A DNA stretch of 6,493 nucleotides from Thermoplasmatota archaeon (GTDB taxonomy: Archaea; Thermoplasmatota; Thermoplasmata; Methanomassiliicoccales; Methanomassiliicoccaceae), in the NCBI GenBank assembly GCA_022709105.1, contig JAKIXL010000007.1, positions 1 to 6,493 of the forward strand, given 5' to 3'. This document shows positions 1 to 4,920 of this stretch, piece by piece. The first letter of the stretch is position 1, and each line of letters begins with the position of its first letter. The notes beneath the pieces are model-generated. The model saw only the letters and a program-made list of their open reading frames with translations, was not told the DNA's origin and ran no database searches. Made by a program: the position numbers and the translations under genes.

Positions 1-1
1 C

Positions 2-274
2 AACTGTGTCCTTGCCTACGCGTTCGAGAAGGACGTCATCTGCGTGGACACCCATGTCCACCGCATCTCCAACCGCAACGGACTTGTGAGGAGCGCCACG
101 CCGGATGGGACCGAGGAGCAACTGATGGCGGTAGTTCCCAAGGATAGATGGAGATCGGTCAACGAGATAATGGTCCGGTTCGGACAGGAGGTATGCACCC
201 CTCAGCGTCCGAAGCATTGCATATGCCCGGTGACCGAGTTCTGCGACCTCTATCTAGAGAGCGTCAAGGACTAG
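2..274 (+). CDS. nth: Endonuclease III, DNA glycosylase/AP lyase (C-terminal part, 5' end cut by window)
   Basis: Ninety codons are visible, in frame from base 2; the N-terminus and the helix-hairpin-helix with the catalytic lysine lie off the left edge. Endonuclease III removes oxidised pyrimidines and nicks the abasic site in base excision repair. The stretch VDTHVHRISNR (44-76) is the family signature around the catalytic aspartate (Asp codon at 47-49). The segment VPKDRWRSVNEIMVRFGQ then leads to the C-terminal four-cysteine [4Fe-4S] loop, with Cys codons at 194, 218, 224 and 242. The usual spacing is C-X6-C-X2-C-X5-C; here it is C-X7-C-X1-C-X5-C, with His (codon 215) in the usual second-Cys place. 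The total span is unchanged, so a cluster could still form with a shifted or altered ligand. The stop TAG (272-274) overlaps the stop of the convergent small gene. The GTG at 44 is internal, not the start. MutY or a mismatch glycosylase is less likely given the VDTHVHRISNR signature. Confidence 0.93.
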   Translation, partial: NCVLAYAFEKDVICVDTHVHRISNRNGLVRSATPDGTEEQLMAVVPKDRWRSVNEIMVRFGQEVCTPQRPKHCICPVTEFCDLYLESVKD

Positions 275-567
275 AGGCCCAGACCCTCGTCCATCTTCTT
301 CGAAAGCTCATGCTCCAGCTTCGCCTCGGCCTCCCATCGGTCCAGCCCTTCCATCAGGTCCTTGAGCTGGCGGACGCAGTCCATGCAGAACCAGCGTCCT
401 CCGACGCACCTCATCGGCCGCTTCTTGTAGCCGATCCCGCCGCAAATGGCGCAGGCGTGCATGTCCCGGGTACGGTGCTCCACGTAGGCCTCCAACTTCT
501 TGCCTTCCACTATGGACTCCAGCGTAAGCTCTTTTCGGGACCTCTCCTCGGTGGCCATTGGGAACAT
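271..567 (-). CDS. Small zinc-ribbon-like protein of unknown function (98 aa)
   Basis: I do not recognise a named family. The 98-residue product has five cysteines arranged as C39-X2-C42, C54, then C61-X2-C64 (HACAICGG and WFCMDC), the pattern of a small treble-clef or zinc-ribbon fold. A charged N-terminal part (about 1-37) and an amphipathic helical C-terminal part (about 66-93, rich in Glu, Lys and Leu) flank it. There is no signal peptide or membrane segment, so it is probably cytoplasmic. It is taken as real because of the paired CxxC motifs, balanced composition, and the exact tail-to-tail fit with nth: both stops lie in one CTAG (271-274). The start may be ATG 567 or, three codons in, ATG 558; neither has a clear Shine-Dalgarno site. 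It is divergent from hypA across about 106 bases. A role in nucleic-acid or protein binding is only a guess. Confidence 0.72.
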   Translation of the reverse strand: MFPMATEERSRKELTLESIVEGKKLEAYVEHRTRDMHACAICGGIGYKKRPMRCVGGRWFCMDCVRQLKDLMEGLDRWEAEAKLEHELSKKMDEGLGL

Positions 568-642
568 GATCGTATCTTCAGGGAGTTATATCAACCCACC
601 GCGCATGGGGTCCGCGGGACGGTCGTGGCATCTGGCGTGTGC

Positions 643-650
643 TTTATCTA
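643..650 (+). promoter_or_regulatory. Probable TATA box for hypA-hypD
   Basis: TTTATCTA resembles the archaeal TATA consensus TTTATATA. Its centre (about 646-647) is 27 bases before the hypA ATG, so transcription would begin almost at the start codon, giving a leaderless or near-leaderless mRNA. This agrees with the lack of a purine-rich ribosome binding site before the ATG. The 24 bases between box and gene hold GTTGG twice (651-655 and 661-665), one helical turn apart. No transcript data are available, so this is inferred from spacing. Confidence 0.45.
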
Positions 651-673
651 GTTGGCCTCCGTTGGTCGGGACG

Positions 674-1060
674 ATGCACGAGGTCGGGGTCATGACCAGC
701 ATCCTGGAAGCTATCTTGGATGAGATAAAGGACCGCAAGGTGGAGAAGGTGGAGGAAGTGCTCCTCACGATCGGGGACCTCACCTATCTTGGCGAGGACC
801 AGCTCAGGTTCGCGTTCGAGATCTTGACCCGCGGGACGATATTGGAAGGCTCCAACCTGGTCGTGGAGCATGAGGGCGTTGAGGTCCGCTGCCCCTCGTG
901 CGGTTATAAGGGCGATGCGGAGTACTATCAGGATGACATGTACCTATCGAACGTTCCGACCCTTAACTGCCCGCAATGCGGAGCAAGGGCCGAGGTCCTG
1001 AAAGGTAAAAGCTGCACGGTCCGGTCTATTAGGGTGGTGGAGGAAGATGTTCCGGCTTAG
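674..1060 (+). CDS. hypA: Hydrogenase nickel-insertion protein HypA
   Basis: HypA is the cytoplasmic nickel chaperone that, usually with the GTPase HypB, delivers Ni(II) to the large subunit of [NiFe] hydrogenases. The 128-residue product starts with the hallmark Met-His-Glu; His2 with the N-terminal amine forms the nickel site. A zinc-ribbon follows, with C73-X2-C76 (CPSC) and C99-X2-C102 (CPQC). The two knuckles are 22 residues apart, longer than in typical bacterial HypA but as seen in archaeal forms. The end (VRSIRVVEE) matches the family's closing strand. The frame is open upstream to about 500, but ATG 674 is chosen because only it places the required MHE at the N-terminus. It has no clear Shine-Dalgarno site and a TATA-like box at the leaderless distance. 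It overlaps hypD by 14 bases. No hypB is seen in the window. Confidence 0.95.
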   Translation: MHEVGVMTSILEAILDEIKDRKVEKVEEVLLTIGDLTYLGEDQLRFAFEILTRGTILEGSNLVVEHEGVEVRCPSCGYKGDAEYYQDDMYLSNVPTLNCPQCGARAEVLKGKSCTVRSIRVVEEDVPA

Positions 1061-2120
1061 GGACGAAGAGGCGGCGCAAAGGATATTGGAAACGATCCGG
1101 AGATATGGCGTGGACCTTAGGTTCATGCACGTATGCGGCACTCATCAGGACACTTTGGTCCGGTTCGGCCTGGAGCCTCTGCTGAAGGACGTGGGCGTGG
1201 AGATCCGGCAAGGTCCCGGGTGCCCAGTATGCGTGACCACCACCTCCGAGGTCGCTGACGCCATCGCACTGGCGGACGCTGGGTGCACCATCGCCGTCTT
1301 CGGGGACATGCTGAAGGTGCCCACTCCCAACGGTTCGCTCGGCGACGCGAAGGCCAGGGGACGCGACGTGCGGGTCGTTTACTCGGTTGAGGACGCCGTC
1401 CGCATGGCCGCAGAGGTTAAGGACATGGTGTTCATGGGCATAGGGTTCGAGACCACCAGCCCTACAACCGCTGCGGTCATGGTGGAGAATTTGCCGGATA
1501 ACTTCTCCGTATACTCGTGCCATCGCCTTCTGCCGCCGGCACTGCACGCAATAATCAACATGGGGGAGTTCAAGATCGACGGGCTGATAGAGCCCGGTCA
1601 TGTCAGCGCCATCATCGGAGTGGAGCCGTACCGCGTCTTCTCCACCAAGTACAAGGTGCCCCAAGTGGTCGCCGGCTTCGAGCCCCTGGACCTATTGATG
1701 GCGGTTCACATGCTGGTAAAGCAGATCAAGGAAGGACGGGCCGAAGTGGAGAACGAGTACGGACGGTTGGTGAAGAGGGAGGGCAACCCAAAGGCCATCA
1801 GGCTGCTGGAGCAGGTGTTCAGGCCGGTCGACCGGGCCTGGAGAGGGTTCCCGGTCATCCCTCAGAGCGCATACGAGCTCCGGGACGAGTTCGATGCCCA
1901 CAATGCACGTAAGGTGCACCAGGACATCTTGGATGCCCGTGCTCCGGTGAGAGAGGAGCACAGAGGCTGCCGGTGCGGCGAAGTGCTCAGGGGGCTCATC
2001 GAATCGCATGAGTGTCCCGCCTTCGGCAAGGCGTGCACTCCCCGATATCCGATGGGCCCATGCATGGTCTCCAGGGAGGGCGGCTGCAATATCGCGTTCC
2101 GCTACCGGGGCAAACTATGA
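1047..2120 (+). CDS. hypD: Hydrogenase maturation protein HypD
   Basis: HypD is a [4Fe-4S] protein that, with HypC, forms the scaffold on which HypE/HypF-made cyanide and CO are assembled into the Fe(CN)2CO unit of [NiFe] hydrogenases. The 357-residue product is of normal family length. It carries MHVCGTH (Cys30), the paired active-site motif GPGCPVC (Cys59, Cys62), GFETTSPTTAA (about 133-143), and the C-terminal cysteine cluster: C308-X-C310, C323, C330 (FGKAC), C339 and C347 in the GPCMVSREGGC region. All expected catalytic and cluster cysteines are present, so it looks functional. ATG 1047 lies inside the end of hypA; GGAGG at 1039-1043 gives a ribosome binding site only 3 bases away, and the 14-base overlap suggests translational coupling. 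Its 3' end overlaps the tail of the convergent DUF998 gene by 6 bases. Confidence 0.97.
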   Translation: MFRLRDEEAAQRILETIRRYGVDLRFMHVCGTHQDTLVRFGLEPLLKDVGVEIRQGPGCPVCVTTTSEVADAIALADAGCTIAVFGDMLKVPTPNGSLGDAKARGRDVRVVYSVEDAVRMAAEVKDMVFMGIGFETTSPTTAAVMVENLPDNFSVYSCHRLLPPALHAIINMGEFKIDGLIEPGHVSAIIGVEPYRVFSTKYKVPQVVAGFEPLDLLMAVHMLVKQIKEGRAEVENEYGRLVKREGNPKAIRLLEQVFRPVDRAWRGFPVIPQSAYELRDEFDAHNARKVHQDILDARAPVREEHRGCRCGEVLRGLIESHECPAFGKACTPRYPMGPCMVSREGGCNIAFRYRGKL

Positions 2121-2705
2121 TCGCGCCCCTGGATGATGCCAGAGCACCCTGATCCCGATCAGAACGGTCCAAAGCAGCAAACAACCTACTGCCAGGGCCT
2201 CTGCTGCCGGGACCTCGAGGGTCGCGACGCCTGTCAGCGAGACGAGCAGCATGACCGCGGTCAGCAGCCCGCCGCTACCGTGCAGCACATGGCTCCTCCA
2301 TACAGGAACTATAAGGACGGCCATGGCCACCGCGCTAAGGAAAAAGAAGGATAAAGACGTAAAGGTGTGAGGGGCCCCAGTGTCTATTGGGAACACCCCC
2401 ACTCCAATGAGAAGGACCGAAGCGAGCGCAAGCGTCGCCGAGCCGACGCGCCCTAGTGCGCTGGTGGAGAGAACGCGGTACAGTCCCGCTGAGAAGATCA
2501 GCGACGCCGCCCCCGCGATCATGGCCCCGAGGTCGAACAGCAGCGCGCCAGGGCGTCCGCTCCCGCCCAACTCGCTGAGGGTCATCTTCCCCAGGACCCA
2601 GTTACCATCCAGATATGCCGCGGCCATCCATAGTGATGCGAAGGCGATCGAGCCGATGATGCCAGCGACGGCCCCTGCTCGAGGGGATATGGGGTTGGTG
2701 TTCAC
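2115..2705 (-). CDS. DUF998 family integral membrane protein
   Basis: The 196-residue product is very hydrophobic, with six predicted membrane helices at about 11-31, 53-77, 84-105, 114-136, 144-162 and 167-187. The SELGGSGRPGA stretch after helix 1 and GVFPIDTGAPH between helices 3 and 4 match the DUF998 pattern (SELG near the N-terminus, FP...H in the middle). The family's function is unknown; it acts in the cytoplasmic membrane. The start is GTG 2705, preceded closely by AGGGTG, with no better upstream start; a TATA-like element about 27 bases upstream suggests a near-leaderless transcript. Its stop (TAG, 2117-2115) overlaps the last hypD codon on the other strand. It is transcribed alone, and nothing ties it to hydrogenase maturation beyond position. 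The family assignment is from pattern recall and is less certain than the membrane topology. Confidence 0.85.
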   Translation of the reverse strand: MNTNPISPRAGAVAGIIGSIAFASLWMAAAYLDGNWVLGKMTLSELGGSGRPGALLFDLGAMIAGAASLIFSAGLYRVLSTSALGRVGSATLALASVLLIGVGVFPIDTGAPHTFTSLSFFFLSAVAMAVLIVPVWRSHVLHGSGGLLTAVMLLVSLTGVATLEVPAAEALAVGCLLLWTVLIGIRVLWHHPGARS

Positions 2706-2722
2706 GCACCCTGTACCGAAGT

Positions 2723-2747
2723 AGGGTGATTATTACTTTCTCACCCT
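2723..2747 (-). promoter_or_regulatory. Inverted repeat around the DUF998 promoter (candidate operator)
   Basis: AGGGTGA (2723-2729) and TCACCCT (2741-2747) form a perfect 7-base inverted repeat with an 11-base AT-rich spacer. On the minus strand the spacer reads GAAAGTAATAA, a purine stretch followed by a TATA-like element centred near 2732, 27 bases before GTG 2705. A dimeric regulator on these arms would cover the TATA site. An alternative TATA (CTATAA, about 2747-2752) overlaps the outer arm. A further AGGGTG half-site on the same strand lies at 2713-2708. The repeat is directly visible; its role as operator is inferred. Confidence 0.45.
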
Positions 2748-3099
2748 TATAGCGCCGTCCAGCGGGAGAGGAAGCATTCGATGACCCCCCCCAGCGTCCT
2801 CAACTGCACATTTCGAGGCCGGTCGTTCCACCAATGCGGTGGGCGCGCTCCCATCGGCCAACCCATAGGCCGGGGCAACGGCCTTGGAGATATCTTGCCG
2901 GGAAAGAGATCAAGCGACGGCGACCATGCACCGATAGCGACGATCGCCGGCATTATCATGCCCAGGACTCCGGCAGGAGATGCATCGGCGTGCCTTCTCC
3001 GGGTCCTTCGGGTCCGCAGCCCTCTTAGAACGGCGAGCCTCCTCCATGCATGCTTCCAGGGGTCAGGCGGCCAACGGCCTTTCCGCCCTTGTGACGGTC

Positions 3100-3180
3100 C
3101 GGTCGATCGACGAGGTCCGAGGCCCGACCCCGAGCATCACTGCGTGACCGGGGTATGGCCGAAGGGCCTTCCAACGACCG
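3100..3180. other. Nested inverted repeats, candidate structured RNA
   Basis: Four helices nest in 81 bases: CGGTCG 3100-3105 with CGACCG 3175-3180; AGGCCC 3120-3125 with GGGCCT 3164-3169; ACCCCG 3127-3132 with CGGGGT 3149-3154; and TCAC 3137-3140 with GTGA 3144-3147 around a 3-base loop. A further TGTG/CACA pair (3090-3093, 3181-3184) could extend the base. All 22 core pairs are Watson-Crick, so either strand could fold. No tRNA, RNase P or SRP RNA signature was recognised and no clear promoter was found for it. An RNA role is inference. Confidence 0.3.
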
Positions 3181-3191
3181 CACATTTAGAG

Positions 3192-3225
3192 CAAGCGATG
3201 GGGCACGATAGCTCCCAAGCGATGG
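3192..3225. repeat. 10-base direct repeat CAAGCGATGG, two copies 24 bases apart
   Basis: CAAGCGATGG occurs at 3192-3201 and 3216-3225. A third copy with one change (CAAGCGACGG) is at 2911-2920 in the same gene-free stretch. The pair lies about 75-110 bases upstream of the ferritin TATA box. Protein-binding sites are possible, but the sequence alone does not show it. Confidence 0.4.
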
Positions 3226-3300
3226 AGCGGCCGCATCGACATGAACGTAACAGGAAGGATGTGATGGCCACGGCCTCAAGGCCGCTCTGGGCCAGTTGAC

Positions 3301-3312
3301 AAAGTATAATAT
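3301..3312 (+). promoter_or_regulatory. Probable TATA box for the ferritin-like gene
   Basis: AAAGTATAATAT is the most AT-rich element in the region. Centred near 3307, it predicts transcription starting near 3333 and a 5' leader of about 36 bases. The leader holds a weak GTTC/GAAC hairpin (3338-3349) and a Shine-Dalgarno sequence GAGGG (3359-3363), 5 bases before the ATG. Confidence 0.55.
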
Positions 3313-3368
3313 CTCTCTAGTGGCCAATGAAAAATCCGTTCTAAGGAACAGGAATCAAGAGGGATAAC

Positions 3369-3797
3369 ATGGCATCGGACAAGCTGAAGCAAATGATGAA
3401 CCAGGCCATCTCGATGGAGATCCAGGTCTCGATACAGTATATGTGGCAGCATGTACAATGGAGCGGGGTCAAGCACTTCGCGGTCTCCGAACAACTGGAG
3501 GACATCGCTGTTCAGGAGATGAAGCATGCCGAGAAGATCGCTGAGCGCCTTTGGTACCTCGGGGAGAAGCCCACCGTCAAGCCGGCCCCAGTAATCGTTG
3601 GAGAGAACCTTTGGGAAATGGTCAAGCTGGATACTGAAGCGGAAGAGGCCGCCATCAAACTGTACAGGGAGATAATAAAGCAGGCCGAGGAAGAGGGGGA
3701 CATAACTACCAGGGTCATCATGGAAGGCATCCTTGAGGAGGAAGAGGAGCACCACGACTTCTTCATCTCGGTGGCCGAGGACAAGGAGAACAAGTAG
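3369..3797 (+). CDS. Ferritin-like diiron protein, bacterioferritin type
   Basis: The 142-residue product is a four-helix-bundle ferritin-like protein, expected to oxidise Fe(II) and store iron as a cytoplasmic shell. It has the complete bacterioferritin-type ferroxidase ligand set: Glu17 (ISMEIQ), Glu50 and His53 (EMKHAE), Glu92, then Glu125 and His128 in the acidic EEEEEHHDFF. Met51 falls at the place of the haem-ligating Met52 of E. coli bacterioferritin, so haem binding is possible; the same EMKHAE motif also occurs in haem-free relatives. It is shorter than E. coli bacterioferritin (about 158 aa), ending soon after helix 4 with no visible fifth helix. ATG 3369 has a good ribosome binding site (GAGGG 3359-3363) and an upstream TATA box. 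It appears to be a single-gene unit followed by a hairpin. In an anaerobe it would protect against iron-driven oxygen damage; that role is inferred. Confidence 0.9.
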   Translation: MASDKLKQMMNQAISMEIQVSIQYMWQHVQWSGVKHFAVSEQLEDIAVQEMKHAEKIAERLWYLGEKPTVKPAPVIVGENLWEMVKLDTEAEEAAIKLYREIIKQAEEEGDITTRVIMEGILEEEEEHHDFFISVAEDKENK

Positions 3798-3798
3798 G

Positions 3799-3816
3799 TC
3801 CCCGGTTGTCCGGGGG
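3799..3816 (+). terminator. GC-rich hairpin directly after the ferritin-like gene
   Basis: CCCCGG (3800-3805), loop TTGT, CCGGGG (3810-3815) form a perfect 6-base-pair stem, extendable by a T-G wobble (3799/3816), beginning two bases after the stop codon. There is no T-run afterwards, so it is not a textbook intrinsic terminator. It may instead stabilise or mark the mRNA 3' end. Confidence 0.4.
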
Positions 3817-3880
3817 GATGCGAACTGACGATGCAAGATACTAACTATGTTCGCGCCCCTCTAGATGCCTTGTGCCGGAC

Positions 3881-4507
3881 ATGAGGATAGGCATTGTAGC
3901 TTGCGACATCTTCAAGCAGGAGATCGAGTTCATAACCCAGGGAGACGAGGACATCGTGCACAAGGAGTACTTGGAGTTTGCGCTCCACGTCTATCCAGAG
4001 GAGATGAGGCGAACGGTCATCGAGAAGATAAACGCCTTGGCCGGAAAGGTCGACGCAGTATTCGTCGGCTACGCAACCTGTCAGAAACTATCAGGGATCC
4101 CGCAGGAGGTCAGCGTACCGAGCGTCATGCTGGAAGGGGACGATTGCATATCGGTGCTGCTGGGGCCGGTGGAGTATGCCCGGGAGAAGGGAATATGCAC
4201 AGGTACTTGGTTCTCCTCTCCCGGATGGGCCGAGCAAGGGATGGCCGCGGTGATCAAGGAACTGCACCTGGACAGCATGGTGGACCAGGGCTATGACCCC
4301 ATGTACTTCGTGGACATGATCTTCGACGCCTATCGAAGGTGCTTGTACATCGATACCGGCATAGGGGACAGGGAAAGGTGCGAGGCCCTTTCGCGAGAGT
4401 TCGCCGCCCAGCTCAAGCTGCCTCACGATACCCGGTCAGGGAGCGTGGACCGCCTTGCCGAGGGCATAAGGAAGACCAAGGAACTGGCCGCGGCTCGAGG
4501 CGGCTGA
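3881..4507 (+). CDS. DUF1638 domain protein, function unknown
   Basis: The 208-residue soluble product fits the DUF1638 pattern: N-terminal MRIGIVACD (Cys8), VDAVFVGYATC (Cys67) in the place of the usual lGYGlC motif, GDDCISVLLG (Cys89) in the place of the usual HDCI..LLG, then GTWFSSPGWAE (about 108-118). The three spaced cysteines suggest a metal or corrinoid-related site, but the histidine usual before DC is Asp here. DUF1638 proteins are often found in methanogens and anaerobes near corrinoid methyltransferase genes; no such gene is in this window. ATG 3881 is preferred because the MRIGI strand starts the fold there; GTG 3872, in frame three codons upstream (211 aa), is the alternative and lies about 26 bases after an AT-rich CTAACTATG (3841-3849). 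No clear ribosome binding site is seen. It is probably transcribed separately from the ferritin gene, 83 bases away. Confidence 0.82.
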   Translation: MRIGIVACDIFKQEIEFITQGDEDIVHKEYLEFALHVYPEEMRRTVIEKINALAGKVDAVFVGYATCQKLSGIPQEVSVPSVMLEGDDCISVLLGPVEYAREKGICTGTWFSSPGWAEQGMAAVIKELHLDSMVDQGYDPMYFVDMIFDAYRRCLYIDTGIGDRERCEALSREFAAQLKLPHDTRSGSVDRLAEGIRKTKELAAARGG

Positions 4508-4577
4508 CGCCATGCGGCCGGGCCGGAAGGCGGACGCCAAGGAAGTACGCTGGACGAAATGGCACTGGACGGGGAGC

Positions 4578-4599
4578 ATATGGCCCGATGGCGCCATAT
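4578..4599. repeat. Inverted repeat ATATGGC...GCCATAT
   Basis: Perfect 7-base arms (4578-4584 and 4593-4599) enclose an 8-base spacer. A second, overlapping perfect palindrome ATGGCGCCAT lies at 4588-4597. It starts about 70 bases after the DUF1638 stop codon and 320 bases before the helicase start. Its role is unknown; an mRNA 3' hairpin or protein-binding site is possible. Confidence 0.35.
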
Positions 4600-4904
4600 C
4601 GTCAAGACGCCCCATGGTCGAGATGGGCCCCTCGCAACCAGCGCCTCGTGATGATCGAGGAAGGCGCAGGCAGTTAAAGCCGCGCTCAAGGATCGCCGAT
4701 ATGCGCGACTTCCTCGCTCGTGCGGTCCGGCCGTTCTTCCGAGAGGTCCAAGGCACTTAGAGGCAGGCCTCGCTCTCAATGCGATGAAAAGGACCTTAGG
4801 GGACAGGGGACGCTCGCATCTTTCCATCAGTAGCCCGTCCACCGGAAATGATTAAGTGCGAAAGGATTATGGGGTACCGAGAGCGAGAAACGGTAATCAG
4901 AACT

Positions 4905-4909
4905 GAGGT
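4905..4909 (+). promoter_or_regulatory. Probable ribosome binding site of the helicase gene
   Basis: GAGGT is complementary to the 3' end of archaeal 16S rRNA and lies 11 bases before ATG 4921, slightly longer than the usual spacing. It means the helicase mRNA has a leader of at least about 16 bases, unlike the probably leaderless hypA and DUF998 transcripts. Confidence 0.45.
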
Positions 4910-4920
4910 AGTGAGTTAAT

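Larger units (their letters stand above)
2748..3300. other. Gene-free, GC-rich intergenic stretch with many inverted repeats
   Basis: No reading frame here looks like a protein: those present are rich in Arg, Pro, Ser and His, lack motifs and ribosome binding sites, and compete on both strands. The stretch holds an 8-C run (2785-2792), a hairpin CGGCC/GGCCG at 2855-2872, a GGCGG/CCGCC stem at 3066-3087, the nested set at 3100-3180, CGATG/CATCG at 3220-3238, and CGGCCT/AGGCCG at 3271-3284 enclosed by TGGCC/GGCCA (3265-3269, 3290-3294). It may hold a structured RNA, regulatory DNA, or a decayed gene. GC-rich DNA gives some stems by chance. Confidence 0.5.
4508..4920. other. Gene-free stretch upstream of the helicase gene
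   Basis: No convincing gene is seen in these 413 bases. Candidate frames (plus 4512-4760; minus 4423-4842 and 4436-4756) are Arg/Pro/Ser-rich and motif-free. The stretch holds a 7-base inverted repeat at 4578-4599, a hairpin CCTCG/CGAGG at 4644-4660, and AGGTCC/GGACCT arms at 4744-4749 and 4791-4796. The last 75 bases turn AT-richer and probably contain the helicase promoter: AAATGATTAAG (4847-4856) or GGATTATGG (4864-4872) are possible TATA regions, neither a strong match. Confidence 0.5.

Noticed and set aside
500..673. Upstream in-frame extension of hypA
   Set aside because: It would bury the Met-His-Glu nickel site inside the protein and overlap the divergent small zinc protein; ATG 674 restores the family N-terminus.
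1029..1664. Long minus-strand open frame (211 codons) opposite hypD
   Set aside because: It lies wholly opposite well-supported hypA/hypD coding sequence, is His/Arg/Pro-rich and has no motif; it is a shadow of a GC-rich gene.
2380..2724. Plus-strand frame opposite DUF998
   Set aside because: Composition is Pro/Arg/Ser/Ala-rich with no motif, while the minus strand gives a clear six-helix membrane protein.
2747..2959. Minus-strand 70-codon frame, open upstream to about 3140
   Set aside because: A short stretch (IMPAIVAIGAW) looks membrane-like, but the rest is Arg/Pro/Trp-rich with no start signal; at most a remnant, not supportable as a gene.
2781..3299. Plus-strand 172-codon frame in the gene-free stretch
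   Set aside because: It starts at an 8-C run, has no ribosome binding site, is Arg/His/Pro-rich, and resembles no protein pattern.
3276..3836. Minus-strand 186-codon frame opposite the ferritin-like gene
   Set aside because: It is antisense to a gene with all diiron ligands; its Leu/Asp/His-rich content mirrors the ferritin codons.
4648..4654. GTGATGA, a perfect match to a C/D-box RNA C box
   Set aside because: No CTGA D box follows at a suitable distance and the bases sit in the loop of a CCTCG/CGAGG hairpin; likely chance.
4512..4760. 82-codon plus-strand frame starting 5 bases after the DUF1638 stop
   Set aside because: Position would suit an operon partner, but there is no ribosome binding site, Arg and Trp content is abnormal, and no motif is seen.
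4423..4842. 139-codon minus-strand frame partly opposite the DUF1638 gene
   Set aside because: Ser/Arg/Pro/Ala-rich with no domain pattern, and it overlaps the 3' end of a credible gene.
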